DNA of 64,000 bases from Palsa-504 sp963834685. Its GTDB lineage: Bacteria > Actinomycetota > Actinomycetes > Streptosporangiales > Streptosporangiaceae. Below the pieces are notes generated by a model. The model saw only the letters and a program-made list of their open reading frames with translations, was not told the DNA's origin and did no database searches. Shown here piece after piece: positions 44,276-52,534 of the stretch (position 1 is the stretch's first letter; each line of letters begins with the position of its first letter). The DNA lies in NCBI GenBank assembly GCA_963834685.1, contig CAWICW010000016.1:1-64000 (forward strand), read 5' to 3'. The translations under genes and the position numbers were made by a program.

Positions 44276-44770
44276 ATGGCGAACAAGACGGTGGTCTTGG
44301 CGATCTTCAACGATGAGGCATCAGCCGATACGGCGGCCGATGCGTTGAAGAAATCGGGAGTAGCGCACCATGACGCCATCGGCATCTTGGCCCTGAACGA
44401 GAAGGGCGAGGTCAAGGCTCATAAGGTGGGCAAGCGCAGCGTGGGCCTGGGTATCGGTATCGGCCTAGTCCTGGCCCTGTTCTCCCCCATCGGCCTCGTC
44501 GTTGGCCTGGTAGGCGGCGGGTTGCTCGGTGCGCTTCACCACAAGGGCCTGGGCATTGACCCGGCCGACCGCGAGCGGATCGGCAGGGAGCTGCAAGGGG
44601 GCAAAGCGGCCGTCGGCGTGCTGGCTCCCGTTTCCGAGGCCAAGTTCGTGGCTGGCAAGCTGACCGAACTGGGCGGGGTCGCGGAGACTCATGAGGTCTC
44701 GGACGAGGCTCTCGAGGAAGCCCACGCTGCCGCCACCACGGACCAGGCGACTAGCACCGACCAGGCTTAG
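44276..44770 (+). CDS. DUF1269-like glycine-zipper membrane protein
   Basis: ATG 44276 is preferred over ATG 44270 because GAGAGG lies nine bases upstream of it; the product is 164 aa. Residues 1-45 form a beta-alpha unit (KTVVLAIFNDEASADTAADALKKSG). Residues 60-90 are Gly-rich and hydrophobic (RSVGLGIGIGLVLALFSPIGLVVGLVGGGLLGAL), typical of the DUF1269 / general-stress type families, followed by a second alpha/beta unit. Function is unknown; related proteins are stress-associated. Confidence 0.75.
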   Translation: MANKTVVLAIFNDEASADTAADALKKSGVAHHDAIGILALNEKGEVKAHKVGKRSVGLGIGIGLVLALFSPIGLVVGLVGGGLLGALHHKGLGIDPADRERIGRELQGGKAAVGVLAPVSEAKFVAGKLTELGGVAETHEVSDEALEEAHAAATTDQATSTDQA

Positions 44771-45046
44771 CTACTCTGGGTGCATACGACTGGCACGCTG
44801 CTGCTCAGGGTCCGACGATGCAGCTGAATCCGTTTGCGGACGGCTGCTCACGACGGTCATAGGGCGCGTGGGTCGCGGTACCTAGCTGCTGTACCGATCA
44901 GCGGTTACGACCAGGATCACCGTCAAGGCCAGATCGACCACCAGTTAGGCTCGGACCAAGGGGTAGTTAGGAAGCCATCCGCTTCTAAGGGCCGCTACCG
45001 GCCTGACGCATGCGCCACGATGGCGCCGGGCTGACACAGGGGCTTG

Positions 45047-45238
45047 GTGATCGCCGTGCAGGAATACAGCAGGCAACACGTGGTCGACGTGCTGCATACC
45101 CTGCGGCGCCCAGACCTAGCTGACGAGGCGTCGCGGGACCTGCCTGATCCGGTTGATGTCGTTCGCCTCGAGGCATGGATGCTGCAGCACGGGCTTTCCC
45201 GCGATGAAGTAGTTAGCCGGATGGGCGGCAGCCCCTGA
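45047..45238 (+). CDS. Small hypothetical protein (63 aa)
   Basis: GTG 45047 (MIAVQEYSRQHVVDVLHTLRRPDLADEASRDLPDPVDVV...) leads to a compact helical protein ending GLSRDEVVSRMGGSP. Codon use is G/C-ending throughout, and the final motif resembles short conserved actinobacterial hypotheticals I cannot name. No partner gene is close enough to suggest a role. Confidence 0.55.
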   Translation: MIAVQEYSRQHVVDVLHTLRRPDLADEASRDLPDPVDVVRLEAWMLQHGLSRDEVVSRMGGSP

Positions 45239-45368
45239 GTCAGGAGGTGCGCTGCGCGCCTCTCGGGCCTGGCCCGGCGAGATCAGCAGGCAGGCCGAGG
45301 CCGATGGCCCGCCGCGGGGGGCGGCTGTCTGTCTTATGCCCGGCCGGACAGGCCCACCTGGTGGCCGG

Positions 45369-45845
45369 TCAGGGTGCGCGAAGCCCTTGGTGTATCTGCT
45401 CGGCGGTGGCATCCAGCTCGGCGCGGTCGCGCTGGCGCCAGTCAGCCTCAATGCGGAAACTGTCACCCGGGGTGCGCGGGAACACGTGCAGGTGAACGTG
45501 GAAGACCTCCTGAAAGGCGGCCCGGCCATCGGCGAGAAACAAGTTGACTCCCTCGCATGGCAGGCCTGACCGATACATCGCTTTGGCCAGGCGGTGCGCC
45601 ACCCGGAAGAGGTGGGCGCCCAGGTCCTCATCGAGGGCCTCCAGGGGATGCACATGCGCGCGGGGGAAGACGAACAGGTGGCCTGACGTCACGGGATAGA
45701 GATCCATGACCGCGATGACATGCTCATCTTCGTATGCTGCGCTCGCCTCTGCCCGCCCGGCGGCGATCTCACATAGCAGGCATGGATCGTTCAGGCCTGA
45801 AGGGGTCACCGGGCGGGCCTGCTCGATTGCCCTGTCTGTCGGCAT
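45369..45845 (-). CDS. HIT family nucleotide hydrolase/transferase
   Basis: ATG 45845 gives 158 aa. The zinc-type cysteines CLLC near residue 24 precede the HIT core; the histidine triad is HVHLHVFPR, and VTSGHLFVFPRAHVHPLEAL is the usual mid-section. These enzymes hydrolyse nucleoside phosphoramidates or dinucleoside polyphosphates; the substrate here is unknown. A start at 45884 (MGSPRARA) would add 13 residues. Its upstream 418 bp to 46264 show no other gene. Confidence 0.9.
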   Translation of the reverse strand: MPTDRAIEQARPVTPSGLNDPCLLCEIAAGRAEASAAYEDEHVIAVMDLYPVTSGHLFVFPRAHVHPLEALDEDLGAHLFRVAHRLAKAMYRSGLPCEGVNLFLADGRAAFQEVFHVHLHVFPRTPGDSFRIEADWRQRDRAELDATAEQIHQGLRAP

Positions 45846-46264
45846 GCCCGGAAGCGTAATGGCCCTCGCCCGAGGTGAACCCATCAGCGCGACCCGCTGC
45901 TTAGAGGGTCGGTTTGCGCAGCGGGTCAGCCTGCCTGTACGCAGGTGAGCCAACATGACGGCTGTCCGGAAGTGACCGTGAGTTCCCGGCGTTGACCGGC
46001 CGATCGGGCACGCAACGGGCACGGGCTTGCTTGGGGGAGCACTCACAAATCCGCAGTTCTATGTGCGGGCATCCTGACCCGTTCAGATCAGTCCGTGACC
46101 TCGGACGGGTTCCCGGCCGTTGTCGATGTGCGTCCGGATTCCCGGAAGGTCGTTCGTGCCCGTGGCTCCCAGCGTGGCTCCCGGCCGAGGACTTGGACCA
46201 GACCGGGTCTGACCATGTGGAAACCTCCTTGGTCGTCTTCCCCGCTCGCTGGCAAGCTGTGGCC
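45846..46264. other. Non-coding stretch between HIT and APH-family genes
   Basis: A 419-bp divergent gap that should contain both promoters. I see no convincing gene, tRNA fragment or repeat in it. Confidence 0.5.
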
Positions 46265-47083
46265 GTGAGCACCGATCAAACGCCCCTTGCCATCTGGGGA
46301 AGCGGTGCGGCCGCATCCAAGGCCCACCGGCGCCAGGACGTGGTTCTGCATACGGCCGGGCCATGGAGCCGCTCGGTGATGGCGCTGCTCAAGCACCTGG
46401 AGGCGGTCGGCTTCCAGGGCGCGCCCCGTCCCGTGGGTGACGGTTTCGACGCCGACGGCCGGGAAGCGATCACCTATGTCCCAGGGACAACGCCGCATCC
46501 CAGAGCCTGGGATGACGATGCCATCGCCGCCCTTGGCGCGCTCGTGCGCCGGCTGCACGATGCGACGGAGTCCTTCCAGCCACCCGCGGACGCGAGCTGG
46601 CAGCCTTCGTTCGCCCGTCTCCTGCCCGGCAATCATCCGGTGTTCGGTCACGGCGATACGGGTCCGTGGAACGTCGTCGCCCAGGACGGCATCCCTGTCG
46701 CGTTTATCGACTGGGAATTCGCCGGGCCGGTTGATGCGCTCTGGGAGCTGGCGGAAACCGCGTGGCTGAACGCCCAGCTTCACGACGACGACATCGCAGA
46801 ACGGGTCGGTCTCCCGCCCGCCGCCCGCCGCAGCCAGCAGGTCCGGCTCCTCCTGGACGCCTACGGCCTGCCCGCGGCGGAACGGGCTGGCTTCGTGGAC
46901 CGGATGATCGAGTTCGCCGTGCACAGCGCCCGGGCCGAAGCCGCCCGGTCCGGCGTTACTCCTGATACTGCGACCGCCGTTGACCCGTCCGGTTATCCCG
47001 TCCTGTGGGCCATCACCTGGCGAGCGCGCAGCGCGTCATGGATGCTGCGGCACCGGCAGATTCTGGAACGCGCACTGACGTAA
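46265..47083 (+). CDS. APH-family phosphotransferase
   Basis: GTG 46265 (MSTDQTPLAIWGSGAAASKAH) gives 272 aa. The kinase-like fold has the catalytic loop HGDTGPWNVV (HxDxxxxN type) and the metal Asp in VAFIDWEFAGPVDALWELA. The N-terminal lobe is short and lacks an obvious Gly-rich loop, as in many actinobacterial aminoglycoside/homoserine-kinase-like proteins of unknown substrate. Resistance should not be assumed. Confidence 0.85.
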   Translation: MSTDQTPLAIWGSGAAASKAHRRQDVVLHTAGPWSRSVMALLKHLEAVGFQGAPRPVGDGFDADGREAITYVPGTTPHPRAWDDDAIAALGALVRRLHDATESFQPPADASWQPSFARLLPGNHPVFGHGDTGPWNVVAQDGIPVAFIDWEFAGPVDALWELAETAWLNAQLHDDDIAERVGLPPAARRSQQVRLLLDAYGLPAAERAGFVDRMIEFAVHSARAEAARSGVTPDTATAVDPSGYPVLWAITWRARSASWMLRHRQILERALT

Positions 47084-47211
47084 GCATCCGCCCCTTCCGC
47101 CCTCTTCCTGACTGGCGCCAAATCCTGGGTGGGCGGGCGCTGGGTCCAAGCTTCGGCGAAGCCATGCAAGGCGGATGGGCCGCCTGAACTGCGAATTCGA
47201 GGTATGGATCA

Positions 47212-47247
47212 GGTGACGGAATCGACCCCGCACTATCAGCTTGGGAA
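47212..47247. repeat. att-like tRNA-Gly 3' fragment, copy A
   Basis: The segment matches tRNA-Gly from the T-arm into the anticodon loop (core CGCACTATCAGCTTGGGAA) with one deletion and one substitution. Sequence to its right then departs from the tRNA as TCGG, exactly as in copy B. Confidence 0.75.
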
Positions 47248-47330
47248 TCGGACAGATCGCGGCCGATGAAGCCGCTGAACCGCCAACTTGGGAGACCAGT
47301 AGTAGCCGTGGTTGACCGCCTATCACCCTG

Positions 47331-47354
47331 GCTAATTGCACGCTAAATTGCACG
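47331..47354. repeat. Tandem 11-bp repeat next to att copy A
   Basis: Two degenerate copies of GCTAATGGCAC (here GCTAATTGCAC and GCTAAATTGCAC) start 84 bp from the att core, the same distance as at copy B. Probable integrase arm sites. Confidence 0.55.
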
Positions 47355-47522
47355 ACGATCGCCCACCCCTACGGCGGGCAACCCGCCAGAGCACCATTGA
47401 CGCAGTGGCCGCTGGTACCCGGGGGAGTTTATGGCTTATGGCCTGAATGTGGCGGGTGCCGGACATGGTGCTGTCGCGCTACGGATTGTCCGGCTTCGGG
47501 AATCACACGCGGCCACCCTGGC

Positions 47523-48518
47523 TTAGCGGTTCTCGCGGCGATACCACAAGGCGGCGTTGAGCCCAGCCGATCCCACCATGATCCGTCCGAGGATATAGAC
47601 CCACAACAGCACGGCCAGCGCAATGCCCACCGCTCCGTATGTGTTGGTCTTCCTCGCCACCAGGTGGCCGATCCAGTACACCGTGAGCAGATGGAGCACG
47701 CCCGCCCCTATCGCCATGAGCAGTGCTCCCGGGACGAATGCTCGTGCTGGAGCAGGCGCATGGGGCAGCTTCCATGACACCCACCACCACACAGCGAAGG
47801 AGAATGCGATGATCACCAGGACCGCGACGACAGCTCCCGTGATGCCCGACGAGCTGCGCAAGTCGTTGACGGCGACACCGAAAGCCGACACGGCGACGGC
47901 ACAGCCGATCACGGCCAGCCTCGAGACAAACCCTGTGGGCATCACTCTGTGCACCCGCCAGATGAGCCAGTGCACGACGTAGAGGGCCTTCATCAAGCTG
48001 CCCGCCGTGATGAACATCGTCACTACCGCCCCGAGGACCAGGACGACCTGGGTCCACGCACTTTGATCCCCCACCTTCACCACAGCGCTCGCGAGGACCC
48101 CGGTGATCCCGGCATTCTTCGCTAGCTGCGCTGGGTCATGGCCCAACGCACGAGATGCCACGGCCAGAGCCGTGAAGACCACGTACACGAACGGCACCAT
48201 GAACAGGAAAAGCCGGAAGGCCAGCGCGCCCGCGAGGATGCCGCCTCCCACGCGGGCGTCCAGGTCCTGAACCAGGAACCCCGCGTCCACCATGCCTGAT
48301 CGCTGACGGCGAGCCTGCAGCTCCTCTTGCAGCCTTATCTGCTCCGAGGTCAGCCACTGATGCCCATGGCCCACTGCCCTACGGACCCGCCCGGAGGCGT
48401 GACCCGGTGATAGAACCGCGGCTGATCCGGCGTTAGCGTCGACAGGCGCTACACCGGCCAAGGGTTCAACTGGCGATTGTGGTGTGCCGGGCACGTCAGG
48501 CTGGTGGTCTTCCAGCAT
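47523..48518 (-). CDS. YihY/BrkB family membrane protein
   Basis: A 331-aa protein. Residues 1-90 are soluble; 90-330 contain six to seven transmembrane helices (LAGALAFRLFLFMVPFVYVVFTALAVAS, VVLVLGAVVTMFITAGSLMKALYVVHWLIW, GALLMAIGAGVLHLLTVYWIGHLV, AVGIALAVLLWVYILGRIMVGSAGLNAALW). The pattern ending LLWxYxxGRIxVxxAxLNAxLW is typical of the YihY family, once misannotated as ribonuclease BN. Function is unknown. Confidence 0.85.
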   Translation of the reverse strand: MLEDHQPDVPGTPQSPVEPLAGVAPVDANAGSAAVLSPGHASGRVRRAVGHGHQWLTSEQIRLQEELQARRQRSGMVDAGFLVQDLDARVGGGILAGALAFRLFLFMVPFVYVVFTALAVASRALGHDPAQLAKNAGITGVLASAVVKVGDQSAWTQVVLVLGAVVTMFITAGSLMKALYVVHWLIWRVHRVMPTGFVSRLAVIGCAVAVSAFGVAVNDLRSSSGITGAVVAVLVIIAFSFAVWWWVSWKLPHAPAPARAFVPGALLMAIGAGVLHLLTVYWIGHLVARKTNTYGAVGIALAVLLWVYILGRIMVGSAGLNAALWYRRENR

Positions 48519-48697
48519 GGACTCAGGCTAGTATGCGCACCCGCCACTGACGAGAGCCTGATCTTCACACCCGGTGATCAAGCCTGGGGATCATCGGTTC
48601 GCACTCGCAAGCGATCTCCGGCCAGGGTATGCAAGCGACGAGTGGGTTCCGGGGAATCCGACCGACAAGCTGCTGTGCCTGGGAAAGACTGTCGGCC

Positions 48698-49035
48698 ATG
48701 AGTGAAGCAGATGAAAGCAGTCGTTGCACCGGTTTCTGCAGTACGCGCGCGAGGTCCTGCTCTGGAAACTTGACGGGCTCTCTGATTACGACATCCGGCG
48801 GCCTATGACGCCAACCGGCACCAACCTGCTCGGCCTGGTTAAGCGCTGCGCGGCAGTCGATTTCATGTACTTCGGCCAGGTGCTTGACCGGCCGTTCCCC
48901 GGCCAGGACGACCTGGACTACGACGCAGAGCTGAGCGGTGGCATGTATGCCACCGAGGCCGAGTCACGCGAGCAGGTATCGGACTTCTACCGGCGGGTGT
49001 GGGCGCACTCCGACGCCACGATCCAGGTTCTTGAT
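48698..49035 (+). pseudogene. DinB/DUF664 protein, frameshifted and truncated
   Basis: ATG 48698 begins MSEADESS, the usual start of actinobacterial DUF664 proteins. The expected continuation LHRFLQYAREVLLWKLDGLS is one frame off (from TTG 48724), so a single-base change breaks the gene near codon 8. The domain then continues well (DYDIRRPMTPTGTNLLGLVK, RRVWAHSDATIQVLD) but stops at about two thirds of the family length, where integrase-derived sequence begins. Confidence 0.7.
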
Positions 49036-49049
49036 CGTGGCATTGTGCC

Positions 49050-49162
49050 GTGTCGGCCAGCGCCTGGGCTTGCGTTCGCGCTCAGCCGACGATTACAGGT
49101 GGCTGCTCAAGAAGCACGTCACACCGCATCTGGGCGGGATGCCAGTCGGAAAGCTGTCACCG
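49050..49162 (+). pseudogene. Integrase core-binding-domain fragment
   Basis: One frame reads GQRLGLRSRSADDYRWLLKK then HVTPHLGGMPVGKLSP, the SAM-like N-terminal domain of actinobacterial tyrosine recombinases. No start and no catalytic domain are attached. It follows the DinB break directly, so an element end probably interrupted that gene. Confidence 0.6.
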
Positions 49163-49381
49163 CCGCCTCCGTCGGCCGCGGTGCTGTCATCAGCCTTGCT
49201 GGCGTTCAGGATCAGCGTGCCGCAGTGGTTGAGGATGCCGCCCGCGCTGGCCGAGGTGTGGTGCGAGGTTAAGTCACTTTCATTGAATCCGTTAACATGG
49301 TAAACTCTATACTAACTGCTTTTGACGAATCTCGCGCAGCGCTGCCATCGCGATGAGCGACGAGATAATGGAGCCCGCCAC

Positions 49382-50194
49382 ATGATCCGCGACCATCAAC
49401 TGACCATCCAAGGCCTGCGTATCCAAGTCCAGTCGATGGGCGAGGGCGTCCCGATCCTCCTCCACTCCGGCATCTTCAGCGAGATGCACCAGTGGGGTCC
49501 GCTCATTGAGCACCTGCACGGCTGCCGGGTGATCACCTACGACGCCCCAGGCATCGGCTCCTCCCAGGTGCCGTCATCCCCGATGTCGATGCGGGGCCTG
49601 GCCGACATCGGCGCGGGCATCCTGGATCAGCTGGGCCTGGCCTCCGCCCACGTCCTGGGCGTGTCGTTCGGCGGCGCGGTCGCCCAGCAGATGGCCCTGT
49701 CCCACGCCGAGCGGGTAGACAAGCTGATCCTGGCGTCCACCTCGTTCGGCGGGCCAGCCATGCCCGGCCGTCCCTCGGCGCTGCTGCACATGATGCACCC
49801 GCGCGGCTACCACCCCGACCGGCTCGCCCGGAGCGCGGGCGCGATGTTCGGCGGGCGGATGAGGACCGAGCCGGAACTGGCCGCGGGCCTCAAGATGACC
49901 AAGCCGGGCAGCCTCCGGGCCGCGGCGTTCCGCCTGTCCGCGCTCGCCGGGTGGACCAGCCTGCACCGCCTGCCGTCGATCCGGCACGAGACGCTGGTCC
50001 TGTGCGGGGACGACGACCCGGTGACACCACACGTGAACCACCGGGTGATGGCGAGACTGATCCCGTCGGCACGGCTGCACACCGTCGCAGGCGGAGGGCA
50101 TCTCGTCCTGCTGGACAGCGCGCACGAGGTCGGCCCGCTGATCACCGCGTTCCTGCACGGCGGGAACAAACAGGTCGAGCCGCAGGCGGCGTGA
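49382..50194 (+). CDS. Alpha/beta hydrolase, PhaZ (polyhydroxyalkanoate depolymerase)-like
   Basis: ATG 49382 gives 270 aa. The nucleophile elbow is GVSFGGAVAQQMALSHAERV, the catalytic Asp is in LVLCGDDDPVTPHVNH, and the His in VAGGGHLVLLDS. The segment LILASTSFGGPAMPGRPSAL and the HP-R-Y pattern after it resemble intracellular PHA depolymerases; a general esterase role is also possible. The 110 bp upstream are A+T-rich and contain the inverted repeat-like GTTAACATGGTAAAC. Confidence 0.8.
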   Translation: MIRDHQLTIQGLRIQVQSMGEGVPILLHSGIFSEMHQWGPLIEHLHGCRVITYDAPGIGSSQVPSSPMSMRGLADIGAGILDQLGLASAHVLGVSFGGAVAQQMALSHAERVDKLILASTSFGGPAMPGRPSALLHMMHPRGYHPDRLARSAGAMFGGRMRTEPELAAGLKMTKPGSLRAAAFRLSALAGWTSLHRLPSIRHETLVLCGDDDPVTPHVNHRVMARLIPSARLHTVAGGGHLVLLDSAHEVGPLITAFLHGGNKQVEPQAA

Positions 50195-50460
50195 GATCCT
50201 TCCCCCGCCTGTTCGGGTTAGGACACCCAGTTCCATCCGTATGCTGCCGGGGTTTGCCTGCAACTCATGGCCTCTTCGTACCGAACTAGCGGCGACGCTG
50301 GTCGGTTTGATGCCATCCGAACTAGCGCACTGCGTGGGTGCTCGTGTGCCGGTGCCTGTCAAGGCTTTGCCGTACTTCGTTTCCCGCTAATGGCCCGGCG
50401 GCCTTCGGCCCACTGTGCTCCGACTCTTCGTAGGGCAGGGACGTAGAGCAGGCAGGCTTG

Positions 50461-50493
50461 TTAACGCCTTGCGTTAATAACGCATTGCGTTAT
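50461..50493. promoter_or_regulatory. Double palindromic operator, toxin-antitoxin style
   Basis: TTAACGC-CTT-GCGTTAA and ATAACGC-ATT-GCGTTAT abut with one shared base. Such paired palindromes just upstream of short genes are typical of autoregulated toxin-antitoxin promoters. It is followed at 50502 by a 35-codon frame (GTG; MLRSFRDLRARYDLEVEKDR...) that may be the remains of the regulated gene. Confidence 0.6.
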
Positions 50494-50501
50494 CATGGAG
50501 G

Positions 50502-50609
50502 GTGCTGAGATCCTTCAGGGACCTGCGGGCCCGTTACGACCTCGAGGTTGAGAAGGACCGGCTCGGCGGGGCGCTCAACGACATCCAGCCCTTGAGCGCC
50601 GCAGGCTGA
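50502..50609 (+). pseudogene. Possible remnant of a toxin-antitoxin gene (35 codons)
   Basis: A short frame directly behind the paired palindromes. It begins like RelE/HigB toxins (LRSFRD) but has no further match and ends after 35 codons. The call rests on position. Confidence 0.3.
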
Positions 50610-50623
50610 CGCCGACGCGCACT

Positions 50624-50887
50624 ATGAGCTTGACCAGCCCATCTGCTCGCGATCATGGCTTCCGTACACTGGGATATGAGCTGCAGCGGGAAGAGTTACT
50701 CCGATTGGTCGAGGAGCTTCCCGAAGAGGAGGTCCCGGCGGTGCTCGATGATGTCCGCCGTCACTTGCGGTCGGTCCGGGAGCGGCCGTGGGCTCCTGCC
50801 TGGTTCGGAGCGGGGGAAGGCTCCGCCGATGATGTCGCCGCCCGATCTGAGGACCTACTGATGGACGGATTCGGTCATTCGGCGTGA
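50624..50887 (+). CDS. VapB-like antitoxin
   Basis: An 87-aa protein (ATG 50624) whose stop overlaps the PIN gene start by 4 bp. The N-terminal half is helical (LQREELLRLVEELPEEEVPAVLDDVRRHL). The C-terminal half, RPWAPAWFGAGEGSADDVAARSEDLLMDGFG, has the aromatic/Gly segment that wraps the toxin in actinobacterial VapB types. Coupled order antitoxin-toxin supports the assignment. DNA-binding fold is not clear from sequence. Confidence 0.8.
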   Translation: MSLTSPSARDHGFRTLGYELQREELLRLVEELPEEEVPAVLDDVRRHLRSVRERPWAPAWFGAGEGSADDVAARSEDLLMDGFGHSA

Positions 50888-51528
50888 TCGTCTGCGACAC
50901 CGGGCCGCTGGTGGCCGCCGCACTATCGAACGATTGGGACCATAAGGCATGCGTTGAGCTGTTCACCGCGCTGCATGCGGCCCGGCGTGAACTGCTGGTG
51001 CCAGCGACTGTGGTCGCTGAGGTCGGCTACCTCCTGGCGCGCCAAGCCGGTGCCCGCGTGGAGTCGTTGTTCCTGCAGTCTCTCGCCGATGAGGACTTCA
51101 CGCCTGTCGACCTGACGAGCGCCGACTTTGCGCGGATGGCAGACCTGGCGAATACGTATGAGACCCTTCCGCTAGGAACCACCGACGCCTCGGTTGTCGC
51201 GATAGCCGAACGGCTCGGGCTGACCGATGTGGCGACATTGGACCGCCGTCACTTCAGCGTGGTCCGGCCGAGGCACGTAGATGCACTGACCTGCGTCCGG
51301 AAACGTCAACCGGCCCGGCTCCCGGCAGCCTCGGGCGGTCCGCTCAGTAGCGCCCGGACGATGCATCAGTTCAGGCGGCCGCTCGTCGTTCGTGCCGCCC
51401 AGCCGGCTTCGGTAGCGCCCCTTCTGGCCAGCCGGAATCCGAGCCGACGCGGCCATCCCGGGCCAGGTCGTCGTCGACGTGCATGGCGAGCAGAATGGCG
51501 CCATCGATCAGGAGGTCACGCTCGATAG
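50884..51528 (+). CDS. PIN-domain toxin (VapC-like), C-terminally extended
   Basis: GTG 50884. The PIN fold (residues 1-135) has the acidic residues Asp5 in IVCDTGPLVAAA, Glu in VPATVVAEVGYLL, Asp in LGTTDASVVAIAERLG, and Asp in VATLDRRHFSVVRPRH. VapC toxins cleave tRNA or rRNA and end soon after the RPRH segment. Here about 75 Arg/Pro/Ser-rich residues follow without similarity, consistent with a lost stop codon. Whether the extended toxin is active is open. Confidence 0.85.
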   Translation: MIVCDTGPLVAAALSNDWDHKACVELFTALHAARRELLVPATVVAEVGYLLARQAGARVESLFLQSLADEDFTPVDLTSADFARMADLANTYETLPLGTTDASVVAIAERLGLTDVATLDRRHFSVVRPRHVDALTCVRKRQPARLPAASGGPLSSARTMHQFRRPLVVRAAQPASVAPLLASRNPSRRGHPGPGRRRRAWRAEWRHRSGGHAR

Positions 51529-51637
51529 GAGTGATTTCGCCCCGGTCAGCCTGCTCGCGGAAGATCGCGCAGACGTGCTGGAGTTCCACGTCAACGGTAA
51601 GCAGTGTGATCACAGTTTCCACCTCCACCCCAGGCAT
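51371..51637 (-). CDS. Hypothetical protein (88 aa), opposite the VapC extension
   Basis: ATG 51637 (MPGVEVETVITLLTVDVELQ) encodes a helical N-terminal half with regular hydrophobic spacing (HVCAIFREQADRGEITPIER, DLLIDGAILLAMHVDDDLA) and strongly G/C-ending codons. It looks more like protein than the overlapping toxin tail on the plus strand. The last ~30 residues are less convincing. No family recognised. Confidence 0.45.
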   Translation of the reverse strand: MPGVEVETVITLLTVDVELQHVCAIFREQADRGEITPIERDLLIDGAILLAMHVDDDLARDGRVGSDSGWPEGALPKPAGRHERRAAA

Positions 51638-51846
51638 ACCGCCACGGGTGCATGGTCCGGGCAGGGGCTTTGGTCCTCACCGTGGGCCGACCTTATTACC
51701 CCATGAAGATGAGCCTGAGCCCGAGCTTCGCCTCCGGCCTCGTCGTGCCGTGGGCCAATGGCACGTCAATGCACACGGCCGTCGCCAGCGCACCAACGGA
51801 CTGGATACCCAGAGGCCAACATGAGCCGCTGACCTGGGCTTACTCG

Positions 51847-51892
51847 CTTGGAGCGGGTGACGAGAATCGAACTCGCACTATCAGCTTGGGAA
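51847..51892. repeat. att-like tRNA-Gly 3' fragment, copy B (46 bp)
   Basis: Identical to 56311-56356 except for two substitutions. Both fall in the T-stem and are compensatory (a G-C pair becomes A-T), so the fragment derives from a functional tRNA-Gly of another lineage, as expected for an element-borne attachment site. Beyond the core it reads TCGG, like copy A. Confidence 0.85.
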
Positions 51893-51976
51893 TCGGGGCC
51901 TTCCAGGGCTCTCACGTGCCCTGAACTGCGGGGCTGGCTGTCCGCGAGTGACCGTGAGATACCAGTTTTTACCGGG

Positions 51977-52000
51977 GCTAATGGCACGCTAATGGCACGG
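51977..52000. repeat. Tandem 11-bp repeat next to att copy B
   Basis: Two perfect copies of GCTAATGGCAC begin 85 bp from the att core, matching the spacing at copy A. Probable integrase arm sites. Confidence 0.65.
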
Positions 52001-52159
52001 CAATCTTGGACGGCACCGGGCCTGATGGCTCTCCGACCGTCTGCTTTTCAGGCCGGACATATCCCCAGTTGGCGCGGATCGTGCGAGTGTTATGCGCTGT
52101 CGCCGGTCGCTGGCGTTAGTCGTTGGTTGCTGCTGTTGCTGTCAGCTCAGCCCGATCGA

Positions 52160-52534
52160 TCAGGGCTGTGTGTGGAGCCAGATGGGGATGCCCGCTGCTG
52201 TGGCCAGCCGGACGGCACTGGTGCTGCCAGGGCTCCCGCCGCGGATGAACGCGGCGCACCCATCCGCGCCCAGGGCGATCATCTCGGCGTTACGGCGATG
52301 TCCGGCCGCTCGCCCGTACCGGTGCCAGTCGGCGGGATGTGCCTCGATCTGGTAGCCGGGGGTCCGGGCGGCGTAGGCGGCGGCGATGGCGTCGGCTCCG
52401 CGGGGACACGCGCCGTGCACCAGCAGGACGCCCTCGGGATGCCGGTCCAGGATCACCGCCAGGGCCCGCTCGATAGCCGGGATGTCGCGCCAGGTGCGGC
52501 TGCCGGTGACCAGGAGCCGGAACGGCTGGCCCAT
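52160..52534 (-). CDS. DUF2493/SLOG (YpsA-related) protein
   Basis: A 124-aa Rossmann-like protein: RLLVTGSRTWRDIPAIERAL at the start, LLVHGACPRGADAIAAAYA (the GxxxGAD nucleotide-site motif) and KxR-type HRRNAEMIALGADGCAAF. SLOG proteins bind nucleotide-derived ligands, and DUF2493 genes are common on plasmids, phages and integrative elements. A cargo role in the element is likely; exact ligand unknown. Confidence 0.85.
   Translation of the reverse strand: MGQPFRLLVTGSRTWRDIPAIERALAVILDRHPEGVLLVHGACPRGADAIAAAYAARTPGYQIEAHPADWHRYGRAAGHRRNAEMIALGADGCAAFIRGGSPGSTSAVRLATAAGIPIWLHTQP

Larger units (their letters stand above)
47084..47522. other. Intergenic stretch with tRNA-Gly att remnant
   Basis: This 439-bp gap has no gene. 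It contains the tRNA-Gly 3' fragment at 47212-47247 and the tandem repeat at 47331-47354, described separately. Confidence 0.6.
51638..52159. other. Gene-free stretch with att copy B and integrase-end-like repeats
   Basis: No convincing gene. Holds the 46-bp tRNA-Gly fragment and the tandem 11-bp repeat. A plus-strand frame through the repeat reads GANGTLMARQSW, resembling the C-terminal end of actinobacterial integrases. Confidence 0.5.

Noticed and set aside
46265..47083. Aminoglycoside resistance gene
   Set aside because: The APH fold is shared by many kinases of small metabolites; nothing in the sequence identifies an antibiotic substrate.
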